From Tuctoria greenei (lineage: Eukaryota > Streptophyta > Magnoliopsida > Poales > Poaceae): a DNA stretch of 64,000 bases. The position numbers and the translations under genes were made by a program. The stretch covers positions 86,928,942 to 86,992,941 of the forward strand of contig JAYESD010000004.1 in NCBI GenBank assembly GCA_036927565.1, given 5' to 3'. The notes under the pieces were generated by a model, which ran no database searches, had not been told where the DNA came from, and saw only the letters and a list, made by a program, of their open reading frames with translations. Position 1 is the first letter of the stretch; each line of letters starts with the position of its first letter. This document shows, one piece after another, positions 55,228 to 64,000 of the stretch.

Positions 55228-56264
55228 TGTCGGTACCCTGCAGACGGGGTACCCTCGCACACAAGGTGAAAACACTTAGGCACATCCGGTGGCGCCACAT
55301 GTTCTGAAGGTGCCAGACCCCGGCCTTCCTCAAGGACGATCTCCGACACTACCATGTGAGCCTTAAAGATGGGACTCGGCTTCTCCGGTGAGGTGGGCTC
55401 TCGAGATGCCATGTGTAGGGACGGGACCTCACCCAACCTTGGGGGAGAGCTCCAGTGCAGCCACGTGGCTTAGACCACCGGGTCCAACACCCCCGCGGGA
55501 AAGGGCCTGGGGCTGCCATGTTCCATGAAGAGCCCCGAAGATGCCACGCATCATGAAGAACCGGGATGGGCCTCCCCAGCAGGGGCCAGCCCCGACACTG
55601 CCACGTGTCCCGCAACTTGCCCTGGGCGATAAGATGCAAGAGTTAAGGAATGATGCGCCGTGCCCAAGTTCAAGCATTGAAGACGCGCACCCACCTCCAG
55701 CGCACAACGCGGAGCACGCCAACAGTCAGAGACCGCTATGACCAATCGCATCACAGTGAAGGCGTGGCAGGCCTATCCCACTCAGCCAAGTGGGTAGCTT
55801 GCGGCAACAAGATAGGCTGACAGGACACCTTCTGCCATCGTCAGCAACGGCACCTGGGCTACTAACGAGAGAGACGGCAAGACAGTGATTCATCACTGCC
55901 ACGGTCAGAGCAAGCTTATGTGAGAAGCCTTAGATCTTTAGGATAAGATCGCCCCGGGACCACTTGTCTGGCCCCAGACCCCACTTGTAAGGCGTCTGAC
56001 CTTGTCTAAAAAAGGACCAGACCGCCAATATTACAAGGAACAAGAATCCAATCCCCAATACACACATGCATTCACACACACTAGCAATAGAATCCACCGT
56101 GGAGTAGGTTGTTACGCTCCTTGCAACCTGAACCACGTAAAACCACTGTCTCATACACTCTCATACGCGCGTACACTTGATTGAGGCCTAAGCACCACCG
56201 ACAAGAACCACCGCGGGCTGCTCCTTAGCAGATCTGCGAGAAGTGTCACATTAACACTTCGACA
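55228..56264 (+). repeat. Tat-type element 3' LTR
   Basis: 1037 bp, TGTCGGTACCC to CTTCGACA (5-bp inverted ends TGTCG/CGACA), followed by the TSD taggt. Complete, unlike the 5' LTR. Confidence 0.9.
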
Positions 56265-56832
56265 TAGGTGAATCCAAAACAAAATCATCAACTTCACTAA
56301 CTTGGTTTTGCATAGGTATAATAGAATTATCAGCACAAAATTCTTTCTTAGCACAAGGATCAGCAGGAAAATCAACATGTGGCAATGGTGTATCAATAAA
56401 AGATTCCACTAGTTGCTCCTCGACAATAGCATGACTGGTAGAAAAATTCAGAACATCTAAAAACTTCTCACCTTCAACAAGTGTGTTGTGATATTTGTTA
56501 CCTTTATTCTGATTTTCAGCAGGAAGTTTAGATGCATTATGGGCTAATTCATCAAACAATTCAGAAGAGTTGTTCAACACCTTCTCTTTTGCATAGTTTC
56601 TTGTGGAAGGAGTAGTGGGGGTAGCCTGAAGATCATGTGAAGTCTCGGTTGATGTGTGATCCAAATTTGCCACTCTTACCTTTCTTCGTGCTTCCCTCTT
56701 GTCTAGCAGCTCCAACATTCTATCCACCAGGTTACGGAACTCCATATTGTTTTTGGTGAACACCTCCGTCATATTGGTCATCATGTTATGCAACCCAGCA
56801 TTTGAAATTCCATCACCATTATTTCCTGCCAT
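56265..56832 (-). pseudogene. ORF of the pol-less LTR element, unrecognised
   Basis: Minus-strand reading from MAGNNGDGISNAGLHNMMTN, about 189 codons to the Tat-type insertion. It contains a hydrophilic helix-like stretch (VFTKNNMEFRNLVDRMLELL, DKREARRKVRVANLD) and then low-complexity Ser/Asn/Asp-rich sequence. No CCHC knuckle, no catalytic motif, no membrane segment. It starts about 1.2 kb inside the 5' LTR end, where a gag would be. Across the insertion point it ends within about ten codons. I do not recognise a family. It may be a degenerate gag or a captured sequence. Confidence 0.5.
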
Positions 56833-58031
56833 TGTTAGTAGTACAAAAAAGACAACAAGAAGATATTATACCTATCAACTACAAAGTATAATGGCAAAGT
56901 GGAAGTAGAATCACACACTCTAAACCGTCTTACTACACTCTTTCAAGTGTTCTTACCGACACTGCAGGTGGCAAATGGTGGCCGGAGTGAAAAACCAATA
57001 GAGTGTGAGGTGATTGCGAAGATAACCTGCTCTGCTCAAGAGAAAGTAGAGCTTAGATGGTACTTTATATGTAGCAAGGATTAGCAATAATGCAATCAGA
57101 TAGTAAAGTTGAATAAGTGTCCAAAGTACTTGTCAAAGTTGTTGGCCTAAATGTGTTCCTAGTAGTTCAAGCTAGCAAGACATGAAACAAAACTATAGGA
57201 CACAAAGGATGCAAGCACTTCTATTTTTACTTTTCTTTGTTTTTCTTTTCTCTTTTTTTGTGCAGCTTTTGTATCTTTTTTTTTGCACTTTCTTTTTTCT
57301 CTTGTCGTCTTTGTTTTTTTTTCAAAATATGCTGCAAAAGAAAAACACAATGCAAAACAATCAAAGATATCTCGTAGGTCTGTTACATATTTTCTGCTCA
57401 ATCTTCTAAGGACAATTAGGCACCTTTAGAGGCCCCAAATCTAAAAACTTTCAACAGCAAGATTATAAATTTATCTCTCCTCTTTAATTTCAGTATATGG
57501 AAGACCTATTTTGCATCAGAACAATAGGAGATATTGCCCCCATAATACATACTGTTTAGAAATTCTAGGTCAATAATAGATTCAAATCTAATGCAATTAC
57601 GACCTCGATAACTCTATTTTCTAGGAAACCGATGAATACAAAAGTTATAGAAAACTTCTTTAGCTTTCTATAAAGTACAAGAACACCAAAATTTGAGTTC
57701 GTATGAGATATGATGAAAAGACAAAGATGAATCTAATTTGGACATGATGACGTGATTCAAAAGGATGAATCAACACAATGCAAAACTCAAACTAAGACCA
57801 AAAACACTTTCTAAAACAGCAATATAACTCAACCACGGACACAAAATCAACAAAACCAAACTGAAAATAAAAGTTGCAAAGGTTCAATGGTGGTTTGGAC
57901 AAAGTAATGAACATATCTACTAAACTGCATGTTTTTTTGTGGCTTTTTTGTGGACTCTAGGTATGAAAAACAAAACTAATGTAATGGATAGATGAATTAT
58001 CTAACGGGCAATCTGGAAATCTGATACCAAT
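56833..58031 (-). other. 5' leader of the pol-less LTR element
   Basis: About 1.2 kb, AT-rich. Includes a T-rich stretch at 57220-57330 (A-rich in element sense) and ends with the PBS next to the LTR. No coding seen. Confidence 0.6.
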
Positions 58032-58932
58032 TGATAAGGAGGCTTACGCCCGATCTTCTGATAGGTAATGGATAAGTCGATTGATGGAGATCTCGACGTT
58101 GATGATCCGATGATCTCGAGTAGAACACAAAAAACCCCTGCAATCACTACATAACCGCTCCGTTGGTTATCAACCGTGCTGCACATGAGTCACCTCGCCA
58201 AGAAGGCTAATCCCTGCAAGTGCAACCGAGAACAAAAGCAAGAACATAGAAGACACGATCTGAAATCGCAAAGTTGGGGTTTCACAAACCATAGAACAAG
58301 AATATTATTAATCTAAGCAAAACTCAATTGTTCATGATGGCTGTTATGAAGTATATATAGATGGGAGGACGTCCAAAATGTGTTGGAGTTGTGACCTAAC
58401 CCTAAGACACAAAAGTAAAGGATGTAGACTTGATACAAGGCCCAATGGCCCAATACGGTGGCGTAGCACCTTGACAGATTCTCAACTCAATTTTGTTTTA
58501 CGATTCCCGTCGACTCTGAACGAATTTTGACATGGGACCAGAGGCATTGGAAAGTTTATCCTCTCCCCTTTCCGTGCATATGTATAACATCCAAAACGGA
58601 GATCATATGCGTCCTGGTCATCTGTTTTAGTGTCAACTGCTCCTGGAGTCCGAGTTGGACACGATTTTTAGTTGGGCCTGATTTCCATCTTTTTTGAATG
58701 TATTCTCTGGTCCTCCACATCCCTAATACTTCCTCCAAGTACTCCTTGAACCTCTTCATGGATCCTAATCACAATTAAATCATTAGGTAGCAATCTATTC
58801 TCAAAAACATATAAGGAAACATATAAGAATGAGCTCACCTCTGAAATTAATTGTTGTGTGTGAACTCTATTGATTGCATCTTGTATGTTCAATGGAGTGT
58901 TGTTTGTATCTATAGAAGTGATGTCCTCATCA
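58032..58932 (-). repeat. LTR-element without pol: 5' LTR
   Basis: 901 bp, matching 43260-44138 with several small indels (for example gaggac versus gac at the start in minus sense). Its PBS side faces the element interior. Confidence 0.9.
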
Positions 58933-59453
58933 TAGGCCTTCCCAATTTTGAAACCATTTTGAGTTGGAAAATCTCTAAGGCACTCATACCAAGCTCTAGG
59001 AGTTTTTTTGAGGTCATAGAGAGCCTTACGCAATTTGTAGATATGGTTCGGGAAGCTTTGATCTTCAAAGCCAGGGGTTGCTACACATGCACCTCTTCTT
59101 TGATTTCACCATTAAGGAATGCACTCTTGACATCCATTTTGTATAGCTTAAATCATAGTGGGTAACAAAGGCAAGTAATATGCGAATTGATTCAAGCCTA
59201 GCTACGGGAGCAAAGGTTTCATCAAAATCCAAACCTTCAAGTACCCCTTGGCCACAAGTCGTGCTTTGTTCCTTGTAACCACCCCGTTCTCATCTTGTTT
59301 GTTGCGGAACACCCACTTGGTGCCCACAACATTCGCATTTGGCCTCTTCACGAGCTCCCACACTTGATTTCTTTCAAAATTGTTGAGCTCTTCTTGCATG
59401 GCCATCACCCAATCTATATCTCGTAGTGCTTCTTCAACCTTGTGAGGCTCCAA
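58933..59453 (-). pseudogene. SIRE-2 RT N-terminal part
   Basis: Minus-strand: VEEALRDIDWVMAMQEELNN, VVGTKWVFRNKQDENGVVTR and NKARLVAKGY, then a frame change. DFDETFAPVARLESIRILLA follows, then a decayed KMDVKSAFLNG region with a TAG near 59086, LRKALYDLKKTPRAWYECLR, and FKIGKA at the insertion point. Continues at 43259. Confidence 0.88.
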
Positions 59454-59506
59454 AGAAGAAACAAAAGAGTAATGTTCACAAAAATTTGCAACACGAGATC
59501 GAGTAG

Positions 59507-60560
59507 TTACCCCCTTGGAGATGTCTCCAAGGATGTTGTCAACAGGATGGTCCTGTTGAATGCTTTGATATACTCTTGGGTGTGGTGCTTGAGTTCTTGG
59601 AACTTCATCATCTTCTTCCCCACTTTCTTCATCTCCCCCTTGATTGATGCCTCCATTTTCATCTTGTTGAAGCGCATCTTAAGGTTCTTGAGCTTGATTA
59701 TTTGAGGAATAATTTGCTTGATGTGTGGGATGATCACTTGAGTCTTGAGGTTGTTCTTGTGGTTGAATGTCTCCAAGTGCCATTCTTCCTATCACCACCT
59801 GTGGAGCTTCTTCTTGATTTAACACATGACGATCAACTTTCTCCACTTGGGAGCCATTAGTCTCATCAAACACTACGTCACGTGCTTCTTCAACAATTTC
59901 GAAAGATTTGTTGAAAACACGATAGGCATAAGTGTTTGAGTCATAACCAAGCAAGAAACCCTCATCGGACTTTGAAGCGATCTTCGAGGTCCTAGGCTTC
60001 TTGTTGAGAATATAACATTTGCTCTCAAAAACTTTAAAATAGGAAATATTAGGTTTGTTACCAGTCAGAAGTTCGTAAGACGTCTTCTTCAATATGCGAT
60101 GGAGATACAACCGGTTTATGACATGGCAAGTAGTGTTAACTGCTTCCACCCAAAACTGGTGTGGCGTCTTGTATTCATCAAGCATGATTCTTGACATCTA
60201 AATGAGAGTCCTATTCTTCCTCTCGGCCACCCCATTTTGTTGAGGGGAGTAGGGGGACAAGAACTCATGCTTGATGCCTTCTTCATCCAAAAACTTTTCA
60301 ACTTGAGTGTTCTTGAATTCAGTGCCATTGTCACTCCTTATAGTCTTGATCCTCAAGGAGAACTCATTTTAAGCTCTTCTCAAGTATTTCTTGAGGAAAC
60401 CTTGAGTCTCACTCTTATCATGCAAAAAAGAACACCCAAGTGAAACGTGAAAAATCATCAACAATTACAAGACTATATTTGTTACCGGCAATGCTTATGT
60501 AAGCGATTGGACCAAAGAGGTCCATGTGAAGAAGCTTTAATGGTCTTCTTGTTGTCATGG
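59507..60560 (-). pseudogene. SIRE-2 integrase
   Basis: Minus-strand: RRPLKLLHMDLFGPIAYISI with the first Asp (about 60520), VIVDDFSRFTWVFFLHDKSE, TIRSDNGTEFKN (second Asp, about 60335) and PQQNGVAERKN (catalytic Glu, about 60235), so the D, D, E set is present. Stops at about 60370 and 60198. C-terminal part NKPNISYFKVFESKCYILNK and a Gln/Asp-rich linker to the RT. The zinc-binding N-terminus is missing: the sequence jumps from protease to the core at about 60575. Confidence 0.87.
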
Positions 60561-60575
60561 TCTTCTTGAAAGAGT

Positions 60576-60780
60576 ATGATTAGGGGATATAGCTATTTTA
60601 CCGGTGCCAAGGATTTTCTCTTGGCTATTGTCCCCAAAGTAAATTCCCTCACTTGGATCTTCATTTTGCTCATACTCCACAAACATCTTCCGTTCTCCGG
60701 TCATATGATTTGTGCATCTTCTATGAAGAACCCACTTGGTTCCGCCGGAGGAGTATGCCTACAAAATAGAATTAAGCCTT
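60576..60780 (-). pseudogene. SIRE-2 protease remnant
   Basis: Minus-strand RCTNHMTGERKMFVEYEQNE, then IYFGDNSQEKILGTGKIAIS, the copia protease region. The DSG-type active site upstream reads VLHRRC, so the catalytic Asp is lost. A deletion removes the rest of the protease and the start of integrase. Confidence 0.8.
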
Positions 60781-60784
60781 AGCT

Positions 60785-63020
60785 TTAGGTACCTTAGCGG
60801 TGTTGGGTCCTTTGATGTTAGTCAAGAGGCACTTGGGCACCCACATGCAAGGTTTTGGACTCTTGCGGTGTGGCCCAACATACCTAGCATAAGGCTTTCC
60901 AAACTTGTTTCTTAACAAAACATATGAAGCATCAAAATTATAAAACAATGGATGATGTTCCTTTTAGGCATGTCATGTGAAGTAGCAATATTCTTTCCTT
61001 TGTCATTGTTATATGAACCTCCTTTAACAAAAACAACCAAGTCTTTGTCATTCTTGGGAGTTTTGGCGTTTTGCCTCTTCTCCCTAGAAAAGCCAAGACC
61101 AACTTTGACAAGAAGATGTCTTGTGTTGGTATATGCACTACGTGCATATGCCATCTTCTCCTTGTCAAAGATGTCACTTTTAGTGCTTGCTTGTTTTGTG
61201 CCACATTAAGCTCATCTTTTAGTTTTAGGATCAAGTTAGAGCATTTGACAGCTTGAGATGTTTCAAACTTGATATTTGTGGAAGGTGAGCTTTTAGAGGA
61301 AGAAGGTGCATTTACCTTTAGAGACTCCACTTGTGTTTCAAGAATCTTGTTAACTTTTGTCAAGCTAACAAGTTCATCCTTTAGCACAATTGTAGTCTTC
61401 TCAAGATTTGAGCAAGTTTCCTTGCTCAAAGCGAGTTCGCGCTCAAGTGCATTGCTTATTTCTCTTTCAAGCTCCAAGAGCTCCTCAAACTCTTGACATC
61501 TCTCCTTTGGTTGGATGAGCATGTCCTCTTAACGATTGATGAGCTCTTCCTTCTTAACTATCTCATCCGACAATATCTCCAATCTTTTCAAAGTACTGTT
61601 ACTCATATCTTTAAGCATGTCTTCATTTTCACTACCATTATCAGAATTATCAAGTGATGGAATTGAAGAAAGTGGTTTCGATTTAACCTTCTTTATTCCC
61701 TCCTTGGCCATGAGGCATGTTAGTCTTGAGCTCTCCAAGTTGGGGAAGAGCTTGTTCTCCGTGATTGACCTCTTCATGGCAATTGTTGCCATCTTTTCTT
61801 CTTCATCATCGGAGGAGTCTTCATTTGAATCCCACTCCTTCCCAAGGTGGGCTTGTCCTGATTGCTTCATCTTCTTGAAGTATTTCTTGTCTTGGGACTT
61901 GCCCTCCTTCTTCTTCTTGTTTTCTTCATGTGGGCAATCCACAATGAAGTGATCATATTCTCCACAATTATAACAAGCCCTCATTGATCTTGTTCTGGAC
62001 TTTTCCTTTTTCTTGCTTTCATGACGATAGCTTCCCCTTCCCCTTCTCCTTCTCAACGTTCTTTTGAACTTGTTGATGAAGAGTGCCTCCTCCTCATTGG
62101 TGTTGAGACTCTCTTCATTACTTTCTTCTCGTTCTTGAGACCTTGATGATGTTGCCTTGAATGCAACATCTTTCTTCTTGGAGGAGGTGAGCTTTTGGTG
62201 GTCGTTGTAGAACATGGCCTCTCGCTCCATCATATCATGGTTAATGATTATCCCTAGCACTTATTCTAGAGTCATCTTATGAAATCCCGAACTCTCACGA
62301 ATTAAGAAGCAAAGAGCGACATTCCACGGCATGAATGCCCGAATCATCCTCTTTACTACTTTGTGGTCCTCCATCGAGTGCATACATAAGAGCGGATCTT
62401 GTTTATGAGGACTTTGAGGCGGTTGTACATGTCTTGGGGGGTCTCACCATCCATGATAGTGAACCTCTCAAGTTCACCCTCGATCATATCGATCTTCGCC
62501 TCTCTAATGACACGGTTGCTCTCATGTGTCATCTTGAGTGTGTCCCATATGTCCTTGGCCACCTCCAACCCATCAATCCGGTTGAACTCCCCTCGAGTCA
62601 AGGAGGAGGTGATCACTCCAACCAATTGAGCATTGCGGTGGAGTAGGACGGCTTGCTTCGGGTAACGTCTTCCTCATTCTTGGGAAGATGAACACCTGTC
62701 AAGATAATTTGCCACAAGCTAGGGTTTAAGGAAATGAGATGCATCTTCATGTTATGCTTCCACATAGAGTAACCATTTCCATCAAATTGGGGAGGTTTCC
62801 CAATAAGAATGGATAAATAATGATTTCTAGAAGTTAATCGCTCATAATTGTAAGGATATCGAGAGTAGTCTTGTGAACCACTCCCATTGGCGTCGTTCTC
62901 CTTCTTAGGGAGATTCATCTTCTCACAAAGTCGCGCCTTGAGTAGACGCACTTCCTCGTCGTCTTTGGGATCATATTGAAGCACATCAACATTATTTGTC
63001 TTTTCATCGTTGATGATCAC
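60785..63020 (-). pseudogene. SIRE-2 gag
   Basis: Minus-strand pieces. Start at 63020 (MIINDEKTNNVDVLQYDPKD), IGKPPQFDGNGYSMWKHNMK (about 62800), then 62625-62356 (MVGVITSSLTRGEFNRIDGL, KIDMIEGELERFTIMDGETP). Then 62260-61529 with the CCHC knuckle CYNCGEYDHFIVDC (about 61965) and acidic/Lys-rich runs. Then the coiled coil 61522-61160 (LLELEREISNALERELALSK). A frameshift near 61150 leads to the basic tail ending KPCMWVPKCLLTNIKG (about 60840). Several frame changes separate the pieces. Confidence 0.88.
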
Positions 63021-63082
63021 TGGGCTATCACCCTTGTTGGCTATCTCCTCTCTGAGTTGTTAGACTCTTGGTGGAGAGACCT

Positions 63083-63096
63083 GCTCTAGTACCAAT
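63083..63096 (-). other. SIRE-2 primer-binding site
   Basis: Reads attggtactagagc in element sense, next to the 5' LTR; like tggtatcagagc with two bases (tc to ct) exchanged. Confidence 0.75.
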
Positions 63097-64000
63097 TGAA
63101 AGTCTCCTAGAGGGGGGTGAATAGGCAACATGACCTAAAATTGCTTAATCAAAGGATATTAAAACCTTGAGGTCAGACTAGTCTGGTTTGGGCAGACTAG
63201 TCTGCTTAGCACGCGGTGAAAACCTAAAAACTTGATTTCTACAAGTTATTTGCAGAATTTAGGTCAATGAAAGACAGATGAAAGGTCTAGAAACCTAGTA
63301 CAACTTAGATTAACAGATGTAAAAAATTAGGTTGCAAAATTTCAAAGAAGAACAATGCAAAGAATGATATGAATCCTAAAAGCAATTCTAGTGAATACCG
63401 AAAAGTAAAGCGAGAAGAGAGACACGATTTATCCTGTGGTTCAGCTCCACAAAGAAGTATACATCCACGATGAGAAGTCCACACAAGGACCGGGTATCAC
63501 TTGACCCTCTTCTCACCAAGCCACCATGAATGGCCGACTTGGTTTCCACTATCACAAAGGGTAATCACCGAGTTTTTGGGGCTGCTCACAAGTTGAGGTT
63601 CCCACAAATGAATACAGCAAGGAGCACACGAAGCTCAACTCACACAAGCCACAAAATGTAACACCAAGTGCAAGAGATCAAACCAAGAGCCAAACCACGA
63701 TGATCTTCCTTCACTCTCCTTCCCAAACCCTAATCTCCTCAAGATTTGGTCTTAGAGGGAAAAGTAGGCAGAGTAGAAGGCTTTAGAAGGCTCAAGGATC
63801 GTTGTGGCAGCACTAGGGTTCTAGATACTTCAAATAGGAGCCAGGGTCCCCTTTTTATAGAGGTCTCGACAACTAATTGTTGCCAACCACTCAAGACTTG
63901 ACTAGTCTGGCCCTGGACCACAGACTAGTCCGGTCTCTAGGGACCACTGAGAACTCGACATCATACCTCGACAAAAGAGGTGATGTCCCCGCCAAATTTT
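63097..64000 (-). repeat. SIRE-2 5' LTR, partial
   Basis: Runs off the right edge. 63097-63450 matches 34958-35310 and 63460-63900 matches 37865-38290 of the 3' LTR, so this copy shows the LTR without the solo-LTR insertion and confirms that insertion site. Confidence 0.93.

Larger units (their letters stand above)
44812..56264 (+). mobile_element. Tat-lineage Ty3/gypsy element, gag-deleted
   Basis: Starts TGTCGGTACCC, ends CTTCGACA, with the exact 5-bp TSD taggt (44807-44811 and 56265-56269). 3' LTR at 55228-56264. The 5' LTR matches for only about 100 bases before sequence jumps to the gag-protease border. Pol order protease, RT, RNase H, second (Tat-type) RNase H, integrase, then a long post-pol region with an antisense ORF: the layout of Tat elements such as RIRE2. 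Many stops. Confidence 0.9.
43260..58932 (-). mobile_element. LTR retrotransposon without pol (LARD/TR-GAG-like), interrupted
   Basis: LTRs at 43260-44138 and 58032-58932 (TGATGACATC to CCTTATCA in minus sense), PBS complement tgataccaat at 58022-58031, PPT complement tcgtcctccccttctt at 44139. Without the Tat-type element the interior is only about 2.4 kb. It encodes one recognisable ORF and no protease, RT or integrase, so it is non-autonomous. Sits in SIRE-2 RT between FKIGKA and TLFTK. No convincing TSD: ttgag at the left, taggc at the right. Confidence 0.85.
34958..64000 (-). mobile_element. SIRE/Maximus-type Ty1/copia element (SIRE-2), cut by the window edge
   Basis: Minus-strand element with its 3' LTR at 34958-39171 and the start of its 5' LTR at 63097-64000. 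Next to the 5' LTR is the PBS complement (gctctagtaccaat, 63083-63096). Next to the 3' LTR is the PPT complement (atctccccctttttgg, 39172). Internal order on the minus strand: gag, protease, integrase, RT, RNase H, extra ORF. It carries two nested insertions (a solo LTR in its 3' LTR; an LTR element in RT) and internal deletions. Its left flank is ctcac (34953-34957); the matching TSD would be outside the window. Confidence 0.94.

Noticed and set aside
43255..58937. 5-bp TSD for the pol-less LTR element
   Set aside because: Flanks ttgag and taggc do not match; the site may have been altered or the end assigned one or two bases off.
1..64000. tRNA, rRNA or other structural RNA genes
   Set aside because: None recognised by eye. 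The tRNA-like words found are retrotransposon primer-binding sites.

Overview
The window is plant nuclear DNA, almost certainly from a grass. It contains Ty1/copia SIRE-type elements with a post-pol extra ORF, a chromodomain Ty3 element, a Tat-lineage Ty3 element with two RNase H domains, L1-type LINEs with gag-like ORF1 zinc knuckles, and CACTA, hAT and Mutator-like elements. I cannot name the species. Only one host gene is visible: the C-terminal half of a plant GT31 beta-1,3-galactosyltransferase on the + strand. Its exons are at 1723-1851, 31971-32147, 32214-32321 and 32414-32620. The first two join in phase across an intron of about 30.1 kb that is almost entirely transposons.

Layout, left to right. 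109-1491 is a GC-rich hAT-like element in the upstream intron. 2313-29494 is a + strand LINE with a target-site duplication (TSD) recognisable on both sides. Its ORF2 is broken by a hAT-like element (8136-8836) and by a chromodomain Ty3 element (10225-28059). The Ty3 element's 5' LTR carries a 235-bp fold-back MITE (10382-10616). Its integrase is split by a complete SIRE element (14491-26646, TSD cccct). A second LINE lies on the minus strand at about 29700-31560 and holds a third copy of the hAT-like family (30601-31100). The gene ends at 32620, with an AATAAA at 32971. A CACTA-like fragment starts about 550 bp after the stop codon.

From 34958 to beyond the right edge lies a second, minus-strand SIRE element. 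Its 3' LTR holds a 2.5-kb solo LTR (35329-37859). Its pol is split by a minus-strand LTR element without pol (43260-58932), which in turn holds a gag-deleted Tat-type Ty3 element (44812-56264). The window is therefore two sets of nested insertions; TSDs, LTR ends, primer-binding sites (PBS) and polypurine tracts (PPT) can be read for most layers.

No transposon ORF here is intact. Many stops in otherwise in-frame coding are TAG codons that look like CAG>TAG changes. The observation most worth following: both SIRE elements, with different motif sequences, carry an array of short dyad-symmetric motifs in the LTR and again just upstream of the post-pol extra ORF. This looks like a second, internal promoter for that ORF. 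The solo LTR carries the same GGACTAGTCC-type motif as the SIRE LTR it sits in.
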